DNA of 64,000 bases from Bacteroidota bacterium (GCA_023423405.1 JAFAFR010000043.1:434001-498000); one strand, 5' to 3'. Counted from the stretch's first letter, positions 25,701-33,667 are shown. Notes: generated by a model from the sequence alone, not told the origin. Translations and numbers: made by a program.

Positions 25701-26173
25701 GTTCCCTCCATTTTAATATTGTCCATTTTAACCACGGCGGCCGAACCTGCAAATTTTTTGCGGTCGATGTTCTGGTATCCCGTTACGATCACTTCGGAAA
25801 GTGCATTTTCGCCATGCGCCAGGCTTATATCCAGGGAGGCCTGGCCGGTATAGGCAAGGGTTTGAGAAACCATGCCGGTAAAGGAAAAGCGAATGCTGTC
25901 GCCGCGTTCGGCGGGCAGTTGGAAATTGCCGCTGGCATTGGTAAAACTGCTCCGGCCCAGGCGGAGGTTTTCCACCGTAACGCCCTGGAGCGGTTTGCCG
26001 TCGACCTGGCTGATCACCTTTCCGCGAATGATAATAGTGTCTGCCGGATGGTTCTCTCCCGCCCTGGCTATGCCGGCACAGCCCAGCAGAAACAATCCGA
26101 ACAACCAAAAAAAGGGACGGAACCGGCACAGATTCTCAGGCGCATGCACACCAACCCTGCAATAAAAGCTCAT
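22787..26173 (-). CDS. SusC/RagA-family TonB-linked outer-membrane transporter
   Basis: 1128 residues. Signal peptide (FFWLFGLFLLGCAGIARA), a carboxypeptidase-D regulatory-like domain (IIIRGKVISQVDGKPLQGVTVENL), a TonB-box-like region (ALSEVIVTGY), the plug (SAAVVKMDNI, then LWVVDGVVLEDI and AATALYGARAMNGVVVITTKKG) and a long beta-barrel ending in Phe (TLSLKLSF). There is no STN domain, so it is unlikely to signal through FecR. It imports a ligand delivered by the neighbouring SusD with TonB energy. It is the first gene of the six-gene locus. An 18-base palindrome lies just upstream. Confidence 0.95.
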   Translation of the reverse strand: MSFYCRVGVHAPENLCRFRPFFWLFGLFLLGCAGIARAGENHPADTIIIRGKVISQVDGKPLQGVTVENLRLGRSSFTNASGNFQLPAERGDSIRFSFTGMVSQTLAYTGQASLDISLAHGENALSEVIVTGYQNIDRKKFAGSAAVVKMDNIKMEGTADVSRMLEGRVAGVAVQNVSGAFGAAPKVRIRGATSLNGDNKPLWVVDGVVLEDIVNISNDQLSSGDPTTLLGSSVAGLNANDIESFDILKDAAATALYGARAMNGVVVITTKKGKSGKAVVSYNGNYGVQLKPNYGSYNIMNSMEQMSVLAELERKGSLNYTILSRGDNGVYGKMYEKLGLTDAGTFDLENTTEARSAFLKRYAYANTDWFDLLFRNNFIQEHSLSIAGGTDKSQNYFSLSYYGDNGWTIADNVKRFTMNFRNNYKFSDRFNVGFSTLGSIRQQRAPGTLTRNPNPVEGQYDRDFDINPFSYALNTSRTLTAYDENGNLEYFRRNFAPFNIINELDNNYLDINIIDLKLQIDATYKFSDKFRYEFTGAARYVRSVQEHQITEYSNMAEAYRSAGTSVIRQNNKYLYRDPDDPEAEPVVVLPYGGFYNRNEDYLIGYDVRNHLNYSSDIGEKGSLNLLGGMQIRSSDRQNFNNTGYGYQYDNGGIPLIDYRILKKTIEQNFPYYGMSKDYDRFVAFYATGNYSFDNRFNFTATGRYDGSNRLGSSQQARWLPTWSVAASWNIEKEAFMENQDLFDYLTLRASYGLTASMGPATNSNIVLRTMITNRPYQTEKESVITLANLENKELTWEKLYTGNIGLDGALFNRRLSFSLDAYYRQSFDLISLIKTSGVGGEAYKAANYADMESYGGEVLLNGDIIRGKDFSWRSTATFGYNQNRITNARNEPNIFSLVVPEGGNKEGYPVRSLFSLQFNGLDHRTGMPLFTDETGKSNSAVYLQDQNTSYLKYEGPVDPTINGGFSNTFHYKAFALNLFITYQAGNKIRLYPFFRTLYSDLDAMPREFYDRWVMPGDEAYTSIPSILGVFEQSRLTGSYPYNNYNYSTERVVSGAFVRLKTVSLSYQLPAHFIQQIRASNASVSLAATNPWLIYADPKLNGQDPEFFNSGGVAQPIQKQFTLSLKLSF

Positions 26174-26193
26174 AAACAGCTGGTTAAAGATTA

Positions 26194-26211
26194 TTGTACT
26201 TTAAAGTACAA
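26194..26211. promoter_or_regulatory. Perfect 18-bp palindrome upstream of the SusC operon
   Basis: TTGTACTTTAAAGTACAA reads identically on both strands. It lies 20 bases upstream of the SusC ATG and 29 bases past the thiolase stop, both on the minus strand. The AT-rich stem and the lack of a T-run favour a dimeric regulator's operator over a terminator. Confidence 0.5.
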
Positions 26212-26240
26212 CAATTTGGGCTGTGTGCCATCGCCGCTCA

Positions 26241-27422
26241 TCAGGAAATTTGCTGGATCACCATCGCCGATGCGCCTCCTCCCCCGTTGCAAATGCCTGC
26301 TGCTCCGTATTCCCCGCCATGGGTTTTGAGTGCGTGCAGCAGCGTCACGATGATGCGTGCGCCGCTGCATCCCAACGGATGCCCGAGCGACACCGCTCCT
26401 CCGTGCACATTCACGCTGGCCGGGTCCAGTCCCAGGCGGCGGCTGTTTTCGATCCCCACCACGGCAAAAGCTTCGTTCAGCTCCCATAGCCGGATCTGCT
26501 CCTTGCCCAGGCCGGCTTTTTTCAGGGCCAGCGGAAGGGCCAGGGAAGGCGCCGTGGTGAACCATTCCGGGGCCTGTTCGGCATCTGCATAACTGCGGAT
26601 AATGGCGAGGGGTTTAACGCCGAGGACTTTCGCTTTTTCGCTGCTCATCAGCACCAGGGCAGCGGCGCCATCGTTCATGGTGCTGGCATTGGCGGCGGTA
26701 ACGGTGCCGTCTTTCTGGAAAGCCGGGCGAAGGGATGTGATCTTATCGAATTTGACATTCCAGGGTTCTTCGTCTTTATTGACCAAAAGCGGTTCGCCGC
26801 TTTTTTGCGGAATGCTCAGGGCTATGACCTCCCCGTTGAACCAGCCCTGCTCCCAGGCATGCTGGCTGCGCCGGTAACTTTCAATGGCAAACTGGTCCTG
26901 CTCTTCCCGGCTGATGCCACAGGTGCTGGCGCAAAGTTCCGCCGCATTGCCCATGGCCTTGCCATCGTACACATCGGTAAGCCCGTCTTTGGCCAGCCCG
27001 TCGATAAGGCTGGCGTTTCCATATTTCATGCCCCAGCGCATCTGGTCGGCATAAAAAGGCACATTGCTCATGCTTTCCATACCACCGGCGACCACTGTAT
27101 CCGCGTCGCCCAATAGTATACTCTGTGCAGCCAGGGCGATGGCTTTCATGCCGCTGGCGCATACTTTATTAATGGTGGTGCAGTTCACCGAATCGGGCAG
27201 CCCGGCAAAACGGGCGGCCTGCCGCGCGGGCGCCTGCCCCAGGTTGGCTTGTATCACCGACCCCATGAGGACATCCTGTACCTCGCTGGCCGGGATACCG
27301 GCTTTTTCGACGGCGGCCTTTACGGCAAAACCGCCCAGTTGTGTGGCAGAAAAACTTTTCAGGGCGCCTCCAAAACTTCCAATGGGTGTACGGACGGCCG
27401 AAACGATAAAAACTTCTTTCAT
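26241..27422 (-). CDS. Acetyl-CoA C-acyltransferase (thiolase)
   Basis: 393 residues from the ATG at 27422 (MKEVFIVSAVRTPIG); the longer frame to 27482 adds residues no thiolase has. The acyl-accepting Cys is C88 (NKVCASGMKAI). The C-terminal motifs NVHGGAVSLGHPLGCSGARI and ICNGGGGASAM provide the His and second Cys. It is a biosynthetic- or degradative-type thiolase that makes or cleaves acetoacetyl-CoA or 3-ketoacyl-CoA; sequence alone does not settle chain length. No beta-oxidation partner is adjacent. A terminator for the convergent direction lies upstream of the start at 27485-27513. Confidence 0.94.
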   Translation of the reverse strand: MKEVFIVSAVRTPIGSFGGALKSFSATQLGGFAVKAAVEKAGIPASEVQDVLMGSVIQANLGQAPARQAARFAGLPDSVNCTTINKVCASGMKAIALAAQSILLGDADTVVAGGMESMSNVPFYADQMRWGMKYGNASLIDGLAKDGLTDVYDGKAMGNAAELCASTCGISREEQDQFAIESYRRSQHAWEQGWFNGEVIALSIPQKSGEPLLVNKDEEPWNVKFDKITSLRPAFQKDGTVTAANASTMNDGAAALVLMSSEKAKVLGVKPLAIIRSYADAEQAPEWFTTAPSLALPLALKKAGLGKEQIRLWELNEAFAVVGIENSRRLGLDPASVNVHGGAVSLGHPLGCSGARIIVTLLHALKTHGGEYGAAGICNGGGGASAMVIQQIS

Positions 27423-27484
27423 ATGCAAACTTGTACCGTAAAGGTAGGAGGTTTGCCGCGCCGTTGGATTTGATGTTGCCAATA

Positions 27485-27513
27485 AAAAAGGGCTCCCGGT
27501 GGAAGCCCTTTTT
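27485..27513. terminator. Terminator between the small hypothetical gene and the thiolase gene
   Basis: AAAAAGGGCT (27485-27494) pairs with AGCCCTTTTT (27504-27513) around a 9-base loop. It ends the minus-strand gene at 27515-27772 immediately after its stop. Confidence 0.85.
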
Positions 27514-27514
27514 A

Positions 27515-27772
27515 TCAGTTGTTCAGGGGAGCGAAATGATAACCCACCTCGCAGAGAATGAACTCATTCGGAACAACGTTGAATAAGGTTTGCAACATGT
27601 GCTTCTGGTAGCGCTGCCGGGTTTCCGGGAGATGCTCCACCAGCTTCCAGTTGCGGATTTTCAGGACGGCCATTTTACTGGTATCGGTCAGATGGTCCTG
27701 GATCAATTGAAACTTTTCGGCGATATGCGCCTGGTCATTGAAATAGAGCTGTTGGTTCATAGGGTGGGACAT
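27515..27772 (-). CDS. Small conserved-looking protein of unknown function
   Basis: 85 residues from the ATG at 27772 (MSHPMNQQLYFNDQAHIAEKF). ATGs at 27787 and 27760 are alternatives. It appears to be a soluble alpha/beta protein: QLIQDHLTDTSKMAVLKIRNWKLVEHLPETRQRYQKHMLQTLF is probably helical, followed by a strand EFILCEVGYHFAPL. It has no signal, membrane segment or known motif. A terminator directly after the stop makes it a self-contained unit, which supports it being a real gene. I do not recognise the family. Confidence 0.6.
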   Translation of the reverse strand: MSHPMNQQLYFNDQAHIAEKFQLIQDHLTDTSKMAVLKIRNWKLVEHLPETRQRYQKHMLQTLFNVVPNEFILCEVGYHFAPLNN

Positions 27773-27921
27773 TTTCAATTGGGTCATTTACGGATTAAAA
27801 ACGGATCATTCAAAAAACGGCCGAAACTGGCCAAAATTGCATCCGTTCATCGAAATGCACCCAAATACGTGTTTTCACTTATACTGAAAACCGTCCCTTC
27901 TCTATGGCTCTATGTTGCGGG

Positions 27922-30060
27922 CTAGGCCTCTTCCATAACTGCCTGCCGGCTGTATTCTTCGGAAAGTTTGCGCTGCTGTTCAAAGGGCACCGGCGCGTAC
28001 TCCAGGAACAGCATGGTGAAGCGGGCCCGCCCCTGCGTAATGGACCGCAGTGAAGAAGAATAATCGTTCATTTCGGCCAGCGGCACCCGTGCCAGGATCC
28101 GCGTGAAATGTGCTTCGGATTCCATGCCTTCCATAACGGCCCTGCGGGTTTGCAGGTCGCCCATTACCGGGCCGGTGAGTTCATCGGGACACATTACTTC
28201 CACCCGGTAAATAGGTTCCAGCAATTGCGGATCGGCTTCGCGGAAGGCCTGCCGGAATGCCTGGAGGCCCGCAATTTTAAAAGAGATATCGTTGGAATCG
28301 ACCGGGTGCATTTTCCCATCGTATACGCTTACCCGCACATCGCGTACATAGCTGCCCGTTATAGGGCCTTCCTGCATTTTTTCCATCACGCCTTTTAATA
28401 TGGAGGGCAGAAAACGCGTGTCGATGGCGCCACCCACAATACAATTATAATACACCAGTTTGCCGCCCCAGGCCAGGTCGTGCGTTTCGCGCCCGCGTAC
28501 GGTGAGCCCCGTGGGTTCCGGCATCTCGGCATACCAGGGTTCAATGCGCAAATGCACTTCGCCGAACTGGCCGGCGCCGCCCGATTGCTTCTTGTGCCGG
28601 TATTGTGCATCGGCCATTTTCCGGATGGTTTCGCGGTAAGGAATCCGCGGTTTGTTAAACTTCACTTCCAACTTGCCGATGTGTTCGATCTTCCATCGTA
28701 TGACAGCAAGATGCATATCGCCCTGGCAGTGGATAATGGTCTGCCGCAATTCGGGCGATACTTCTACCTGCACCGTTGGGTCTTCTTCCACCAACTGGTG
28801 CAGGGCCTGCGACAATTTTTCATCGTCGCCCTTGTTCACGGGCTCAATGGCAACCCGCACATTGGGCGGCGGAAACACGATGGGTGTTAGTTCAATATCG
28901 GCGCCTCTGTCGTGCAGGGTATTGTTCACATGGGTGTTGCGGAGTTTCAGCGTTGCGCCGATATCACCCGCACCCAACTCGTTTACATTGGTGCGTTTAT
29001 TGCCTTCCACAATAAATAGCTGGCTGATCTTTTCTGCTACCTGTGTGTTCTCGTTTTCCAGCTCCATGCCGCTTTTGACGGTTCCGGAATACACTTTGAA
29101 AAAAGACAGTTCCCCCACATGCGGCTCTGTTACAGTTTTGTAAATGAAAAGGCATGCAGGCCCGCTGGTTTGGCAGGGAAGTGTGCGTCCTTTTTTGGTT
29201 TGCTGGGGCGGCATTTCATTCGCGGAAGGGCAAACATTGTCGATAAAGCCCATCAGCCTGCCGCTCCCCATATTCCTTTCGGCCGACAAACAGAAAAGCG
29301 GAAAAAGCTCGTGTGCGATCATGGCTTTTTTCAATCCTTCTTTCAGTTCGTCTTCATCCAGTTCTCCTTTATCAAAGTATTTTTCCATGAGCGCTTCGTC
29401 GTTGCCTGCTACCGCTTCCACCAGTTCCTTGTGCAGAAGATCGGCCTTTCCCTTTTCTCCTTCGGGGATGGGAAGTTTTTCAGGTTTGCCGCCCGTATCA
29501 TGGAACCTGTACAGCGTCATGCGCAGCACGTCGACGATCTCGTGGAAGCCGGCGCCCTGCTGCACCGGGTATTGCATCAGCACGATCTTATTCCCGAAAT
29601 GTTCCTTCGCCTGCGCTACGGTCCTGTCGAAATCGGCCTTGTCGTGGTCGAGCTGGTTAACGGCGAAGATCATGGGCGTTAGGAACTTTTCCGTGTACTG
29701 CCAGGTGATATCGGTGCCCACTTCCACACCCATGGCGGCGTTGAGCAGCATTACACCGGTATCGGCCACGCGCAGTGCGGAGATCACTTCTCCCACAAAA
29801 TCGCCATAGCCGGGCGTATCGATGATATTGATCTTATAGCCCCGCCATCGGGCATGCAGGAGGGTGGAAAAAATGGAATTACCCCGCTCCTGTTCCAGTT
29901 CGTGGTAATCACTGACGGTGTTGCGCGCGGAAGTGCTTCCGCGCCGATTGATGATCCCGGCTTCATATAGCATGCATTCCGCCAGGGAGGTCTTACCCGA
30001 ACCGGCATGGCCGAGCAAGACAATGTTTTTGACATGATTGGTATCAAATTCGGCAGGCAT
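27922..30060 (-). CDS. Elongation factor G paralogue (EF-G2 type)
   Basis: 712 residues from the ATG at 30060 (MPAEFDTNHVKNIVLLG); a GTG at 30069 is a poorer choice. It is a translational GTPase with all five EF-G domains: G1 GHAGSGKT, G3 DTPGYGD, and G4 written NQLD instead of NKxD; domain IV (LTVRGRETHDLAWGG, CIVGGAIDTRFLPSILKG) and domain V (MCPDELTGPVMGDLQTRRA). The effector region is RRGSTSARNTVSDYHELEQERGNSI. Such paralogues act in addition to the main EF-G, often under stress or in recycling; its role here is not known. A coiled-coil gene lies 27 bases upstream, probably in the same operon. Confidence 0.9.
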   Translation of the reverse strand: MPAEFDTNHVKNIVLLGHAGSGKTSLAECMLYEAGIINRRGSTSARNTVSDYHELEQERGNSIFSTLLHARWRGYKINIIDTPGYGDFVGEVISALRVADTGVMLLNAAMGVEVGTDITWQYTEKFLTPMIFAVNQLDHDKADFDRTVAQAKEHFGNKIVLMQYPVQQGAGFHEIVDVLRMTLYRFHDTGGKPEKLPIPEGEKGKADLLHKELVEAVAGNDEALMEKYFDKGELDEDELKEGLKKAMIAHELFPLFCLSAERNMGSGRLMGFIDNVCPSANEMPPQQTKKGRTLPCQTSGPACLFIYKTVTEPHVGELSFFKVYSGTVKSGMELENENTQVAEKISQLFIVEGNKRTNVNELGAGDIGATLKLRNTHVNNTLHDRGADIELTPIVFPPPNVRVAIEPVNKGDDEKLSQALHQLVEEDPTVQVEVSPELRQTIIHCQGDMHLAVIRWKIEHIGKLEVKFNKPRIPYRETIRKMADAQYRHKKQSGGAGQFGEVHLRIEPWYAEMPEPTGLTVRGRETHDLAWGGKLVYYNCIVGGAIDTRFLPSILKGVMEKMQEGPITGSYVRDVRVSVYDGKMHPVDSNDISFKIAGLQAFRQAFREADPQLLEPIYRVEVMCPDELTGPVMGDLQTRRAVMEGMESEAHFTRILARVPLAEMNDYSSSLRSITQGRARFTMLFLEYAPVPFEQQRKLSEEYSRQAVMEEA

Positions 30061-30087
30061 CGTTTGCACATTGACGTGAGGAATGGG

Positions 30088-30465
30088 CTATTGGAGAACA
30101 GCCACAAAATTCTTGAACTCCTGTTCCACATTTTTGAGTGTGTGGCCGAGTTGTTCATACTGGTCGTTCAACTCTTCGTGGGCCGACCAGGTAGCGTCGC
30201 TGATCTGTCCGCTTTTGTCCTGTTCCCAGGCTGCGATCTGGCCGTGTTCGCGAATGGCGTGCTTGAGATCGTGGATGTTGATGAGCTGGATGTAGAACTG
30301 GTTCTGGAGATGCTCGATGTCCTGGAGGGCTTTTTTGTCGTGCAGGTCGTGGGAGAGCTGCTGGAGTTTTTCTTTGAGAGAACCGAAGCGGGTTCTTGCT
30401 TCCCGGAGGGTGTTTGTCCAGCTTGAACACTCTCCGTTTAACTGGGAAATGTCTGTAGTAACCAT
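30088..30465 (-). CDS. Small coiled-coil protein of unknown function
   Basis: 125 residues, almost entirely helical with heptad character (WTNTLREARTRFGSLKEKLQQLSHDLHDKKALQDIEHLQNQ, then a second helix pair through WSAHEELNDQYEQLGHTLKNVEQEFKNFV). There is no signal or membrane segment. It precedes the EF-G paralogue by 27 bases on the same strand, so the two are likely cotranscribed. It may be a helical-hairpin adaptor; the function is unknown. Confidence 0.65.
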   Translation of the reverse strand: MVTTDISQLNGECSSWTNTLREARTRFGSLKEKLQQLSHDLHDKKALQDIEHLQNQFYIQLINIHDLKHAIREHGQIAAWEQDKSGQISDATWSAHEELNDQYEQLGHTLKNVEQEFKNFVAVLQ

Positions 30466-30570
30466 TGGAATTTATTTTTGATGAGTAAATATCTTCCGAA
30501 AGGTTCCAGGGGGTGGATTGCGTACTTCTAATGTAAGATTGTTTTTGCGAATAACATCAAAAAACGGGCT

Positions 30571-30578
30571 TACATTTG
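30571..30578 (+). promoter_or_regulatory. -7 element directly abutting the ABC-permease start codon
   Basis: TACATTTG is a full match to TAnnTTTG and ends 4 bases before the ATG at 30583. A TTG at 30545-30547 is slightly too far upstream (23-base spacer). The predicted transcript would have almost no leader. Confidence 0.45.
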
Positions 30579-30582
30579 AGAT

Positions 30583-31827
30583 ATGCGCAGGACATTGGAA
30601 ATTTTAGGAACCGGACTTAAAATGGCCCTGGGAGAATTCAGATCGAACAAACTGAGAACCTTCCTATCCTTATTTGGCATTACTATCGGCATCTTCTGTA
30701 TTATTGGCGTGCTGGCTACCGTTAGCAGCCTGGAGCAGAATGTGCAGAAAGACATCAAAGCCCTGGGAAGCAACACCATTTTTATCGATAAATGGGACTA
30801 CAGTGGCCAGATTCCCTACTGGAAGCTGATGAACCGCCCCATACCCAAGGAGGAAGAAATGGAGCTGCTGCGGAGAACGGTTCCCGAAGCGGCCAATATT
30901 GCTTTCACCCTCCAGCGCATGGACCCGGTGGAATACGATAACCAGAAACTGGATAATGTGCGCGTATACGGCGTCACCGAAGAGTTCTCCAATATCCAGA
31001 ACATCGAAGTGATCGATGGCCGTTATTTCCAGGGCACTGACTACAATTTTGCCGCCAATTCTGCCGTGGTAGGCTACAAGGTAGCGGAAGAGTTATTCGG
31101 CAAGCCCGAAAAAGCCGTGGGCCAAAGGATCCTTCTTTACCGCAAACAACTGAACATCGTGGGTTTGATCAAAAAGCAGGGAAGCACCACCCTTGGCGGT
31201 GGCTGGGATTTTGATAATTGCCTGTTGCTGCCCTATACTTATATGAAAAACCAGGTGAAAGAGGAATGGTCGCAACCCACCATTATGCTGCAGGGCAAAG
31301 AACATATCCCTATGGCCATGCTGCGCGATGAAACCACCGGCGCCATGCGCTCCATCCGCAAACTCAAACCCACCCAACCCGATAATTTTTCGCTCAACGA
31401 TGTAGACATGTTTGCAGAGTTCGCCGCCGGCATCTTCAGCGGCATCAATATGGGCGGATTTTTCATCGCCGTGTTATCGCTGGTGGTAGGCATGTTCGGG
31501 GTGGCCAATATCATGTTCGTTACCGTAAGGGAACGTACCAGCCAGATTGGACTGAAAAAAGCCATCGGCGCAAAACGCAATACCATCATGATGGAGTTCC
31601 TGATGGAATCGGCTTTTCTGTGCATCATGGGCGGACTGGTTGGCCTGCTGCTGGTGTTCCTGTTGACCCTGGTCATTTCCAGCCAGATGGGATTCCCCAT
31701 TACCATTTCACCCGGCATCATGATCAAGGCCGTTGGCATCTGCATTTTTGTGGGTGTGCTGGCCGGCATCATTCCCGCGTCCATCGCTGCCAAAATGGAT
31801 CCTGTAGTGGCCATCCGCAGTAAATAG
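30583..31827 (+). CDS. MacB/FtsX-type ABC transporter permease
   Basis: 414 residues. The first membrane helix is at about 28-50 (FLSLFGITIGIFCIIGVLATVSSL). A periplasmic MacB-like core domain follows (GSNTIFIDKWDY, VVGYKVAEELFGKPEKAVGQRI). Three C-terminal helices form the FtsX domain (GGFFIAVLSLVVGMFGVANIMFV, FLCIMGGLVGLLLVFLLTLVIS, GICIFVGVLAGIIPASIAA), ending with the usual PVVAIRSK. It would pair with a LolD/MacB-like ATPase, which is not encoded here. Substrates may be lipoproteins, peptides or drugs, or it may be a mechanotransmission permease. tsaD starts 19 bases downstream. Confidence 0.9.
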   Translation: MRRTLEILGTGLKMALGEFRSNKLRTFLSLFGITIGIFCIIGVLATVSSLEQNVQKDIKALGSNTIFIDKWDYSGQIPYWKLMNRPIPKEEEMELLRRTVPEAANIAFTLQRMDPVEYDNQKLDNVRVYGVTEEFSNIQNIEVIDGRYFQGTDYNFAANSAVVGYKVAEELFGKPEKAVGQRILLYRKQLNIVGLIKKQGSTTLGGGWDFDNCLLLPYTYMKNQVKEEWSQPTIMLQGKEHIPMAMLRDETTGAMRSIRKLKPTQPDNFSLNDVDMFAEFAAGIFSGINMGGFFIAVLSLVVGMFGVANIMFVTVRERTSQIGLKKAIGAKRNTIMMEFLMESAFLCIMGGLVGLLLVFLLTLVISSQMGFPITISPGIMIKAVGICIFVGVLAGIIPASIAAKMDPVVAIRSK

Positions 31828-31835
31828 GGATGGTG

Positions 31836-31843
31836 TAATTTTG
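31836..31843 (+). promoter_or_regulatory. -7 element directly abutting the tsaD start codon
   Basis: TAATTTTG, a full match to TAnnTTTG, ends 3 bases before the tsaD ATG. No clear TTG is seen at the -33 distance. If used, transcription would begin at or next to the A of the ATG. Confidence 0.4.
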
Positions 31844-31846
31844 CGC

Positions 31847-32848
31847 ATGCCACTGATCTTAGCCATTGAATCTTCCTGCGATGAAACAGCCGCTTCCGTT
31901 TGCCGCGACGGGGCCATTCTTTCCAATATCATCGCTTCCCAGAAAGTGCACGAAGCCTATGGCGGCGTGGTGCCCGAACTGGCCAGCCGGGCGCACCTGC
32001 AAAACATTGTGCCGGTGGTGGACCAGTGCCTCGGGCAGGCGGGCGTTGATCTGGAAGCGCTGGACGCCATTGCATTTACGCAGGCGCCGGGGCTTATCGG
32101 CGCACTTTTCGTAGGCGCCCAGTTCGCCCGTTCAGTGGCGCTGGCGCTGGATATTCCCCTTATTGGTGTGCACCACATGCAGGCGCATGTGATGGCCAAC
32201 CTGATTGAGGCGCCCCGCCCCGCTTTTCCTTTTTTATGCCTCACCGTCAGTGGCGGGCATACCCAGATCGTATGGTGCCGCTCGCCCTATGACCTGGAAG
32301 TGATCGGCGAAACCATCGACGATGCTGCCGGCGAAGCTTTTGACAAAACGGCAAAGATCCTGGGACTCCCTTATCCCGGCGGACCATTAATCGATCAATA
32401 TGCCAGGGAGGGCAATCCCAAACGGTTCCGTTTCCCGGAGCCACAGATACCCGGACTGGATTTCAGTTTCTCGGGATTGAAAACGGCCATTCTTTATTTT
32501 GTGCAGGAGCACACTGCAGAGAACCCACAATTCGTGGCGGAAAACCTGGCGGATATCTGTGCTTCCGTGCAGGCTCGCATCGTTAGCATACTGATCAATA
32601 AACTGGCCAGGGCTTCAGCGTTGACTGGTATCCGTGAGATATGCCTGGCCGGTGGCGTATCGGCCAACAGCGGCTTACGGGCAGCCCTACACGAAGCTGG
32701 CCGGGAACGTCACTGGAACACCTATTATCCTTCGCCTGAATACTGCACCGACAACGCCGCCATGATTGCCCTGACGGCGCACTACAAATTCCTGGCAGGT
32801 GATTTTCTGCCGCTCAATGCCATTCCCACGGCAAGGGCCAATTGGTAA
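31847..32848 (+). CDS. tsaD: tRNA N6-threonylcarbamoyladenosine transferase TsaD
   Basis: 333 residues from the ATG at 31847 (MPLILAIESSCDETAASV); an in-frame TTG at 31841 is less likely. It transfers the threonylcarbamoyl group to A37 of ANN-decoding tRNAs with TsaB and TsaE. The ASKHA fold is shown by IESSCDETA, the metal-binding HHMQAH, LTVSGGHTQIV, DDAAGEAFDKTAKILGLPYPGGP and CLAGGVSANSGLR. Length and motifs are normal for an essential gene. The next gene, another tRNA modification enzyme, starts 3 bases after its stop. Confidence 0.97.
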   Translation: MPLILAIESSCDETAASVCRDGAILSNIIASQKVHEAYGGVVPELASRAHLQNIVPVVDQCLGQAGVDLEALDAIAFTQAPGLIGALFVGAQFARSVALALDIPLIGVHHMQAHVMANLIEAPRPAFPFLCLTVSGGHTQIVWCRSPYDLEVIGETIDDAAGEAFDKTAKILGLPYPGGPLIDQYAREGNPKRFRFPEPQIPGLDFSFSGLKTAILYFVQEHTAENPQFVAENLADICASVQARIVSILINKLARASALTGIREICLAGGVSANSGLRAALHEAGRERHWNTYYPSPEYCTDNAAMIALTAHYKFLAGDFLPLNAIPTARANW

Positions 32849-32851
32849 CAC

Positions 32852-33667
32852 ATGGCAAATCCATTTTTCCATTTCAAACAGTTCACCCTGAGGCAGGATC
32901 GCTGCAGCCTGAAGCTGAGCACGGAAGCGGCGCTGTTTGGCGCCTGGGTGGCGGACTCGCTGCGGTCTTCCATACAGGAAGGCGACAGTGGTTTGGATAT
33001 TGGCAGCGGGACGGGCCTGCTGAGCCTGCAACTGGCGCAGGAATTGCCGCTGCAAATGACGGCCCTGGAGATAGACGCATCCGCTGCGGCCCAGGCGGCA
33101 GAGAATGCAGTTTCCAGTCCCTGGCCCGGGCGCATCCGCGTGCTGCAGGCCGATGCCCTGGAATACAGTCCCGCTGCGGCTTTCAGGCTCATCATCAGTA
33201 ACCCGCCTTTCTTTTCGGGCGATTTGCTGCCTGCCGATAACAGCAAAAGACTTTCCAAACACGAAGGCGACATGGACCTCAACTGGCTGCTGCGGCAACC
33301 GGTGGAATGGCTCAATGAAAATGGTTTCCTGGCATTGCTGTTGCCGGCCAAAAGGGCAAGGCAGGCCGAAGAACTGGCCGCCGGCGTCCCGTTGCAACTC
33401 CTTCGGAAGGCCTGGATCCGGCAAACAGAGAACCACGATGCTTTCCGCATCTTTTTACTTTTTCAGAAAATGACGGGCGCCGGAGAATCGGTGCAGGCAG
33501 TCGAAGAATCGTTGCCAGCCGTCAAAGAACCGCTACCCGCAACCAGGGAACCGTTGCCGGCCGAAGAAACCATCCTCCTGCGCGAAGGCGGGTTCTATTC
33601 AGACAGGTTCGCCCAACTGATGCAGCCCTTTTACCGGCCCGAATATCACTTGCGGAACATGAAATAA
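32852..33667 (+). CDS. trmN6: tRNA1(Val) (adenine37-N6)-methyltransferase-like protein with repeat insertion
   Basis: 271 residues. The class I methyltransferase core begins after KQFTLRQDRCSLKLSTEAALFGAWV, the TrmN6 (YfiC) start. The SAM-binding loop is DIGSGTGLLSLQLA and the catalytic N6 motif is ISNPPFF. It would methylate N6 of A37 in tRNA1(Val). An unusual linker of about 35 residues (GAGESVQAVE, then three heptads) separates the core from the C-terminal LLREGGFYSDRFAQLMQPFY, which is the family's normal end. The 3' end overlaps the convergent DUF486 gene by 22 bases. It is cotranscribed with tsaD. Confidence 0.88.
   Translation: MANPFFHFKQFTLRQDRCSLKLSTEAALFGAWVADSLRSSIQEGDSGLDIGSGTGLLSLQLAQELPLQMTALEIDASAAAQAAENAVSSPWPGRIRVLQADALEYSPAAAFRLIISNPPFFSGDLLPADNSKRLSKHEGDMDLNWLLRQPVEWLNENGFLALLLPAKRARQAEELAAGVPLQLLRKAWIRQTENHDAFRIFLLFQKMTGAGESVQAVEESLPAVKEPLPATREPLPAEETILLREGGFYSDRFAQLMQPFYRPEYHLRNMK
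33506..33568 (+). repeat. Three 21-base tandem repeats inside the methyltransferase gene
   Basis: Codons 219-239 encode ESLPAVK, EPLPATR and EPLPAEE. The DNA copies differ at many third positions while the protein pattern holds. Confidence 0.75.
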
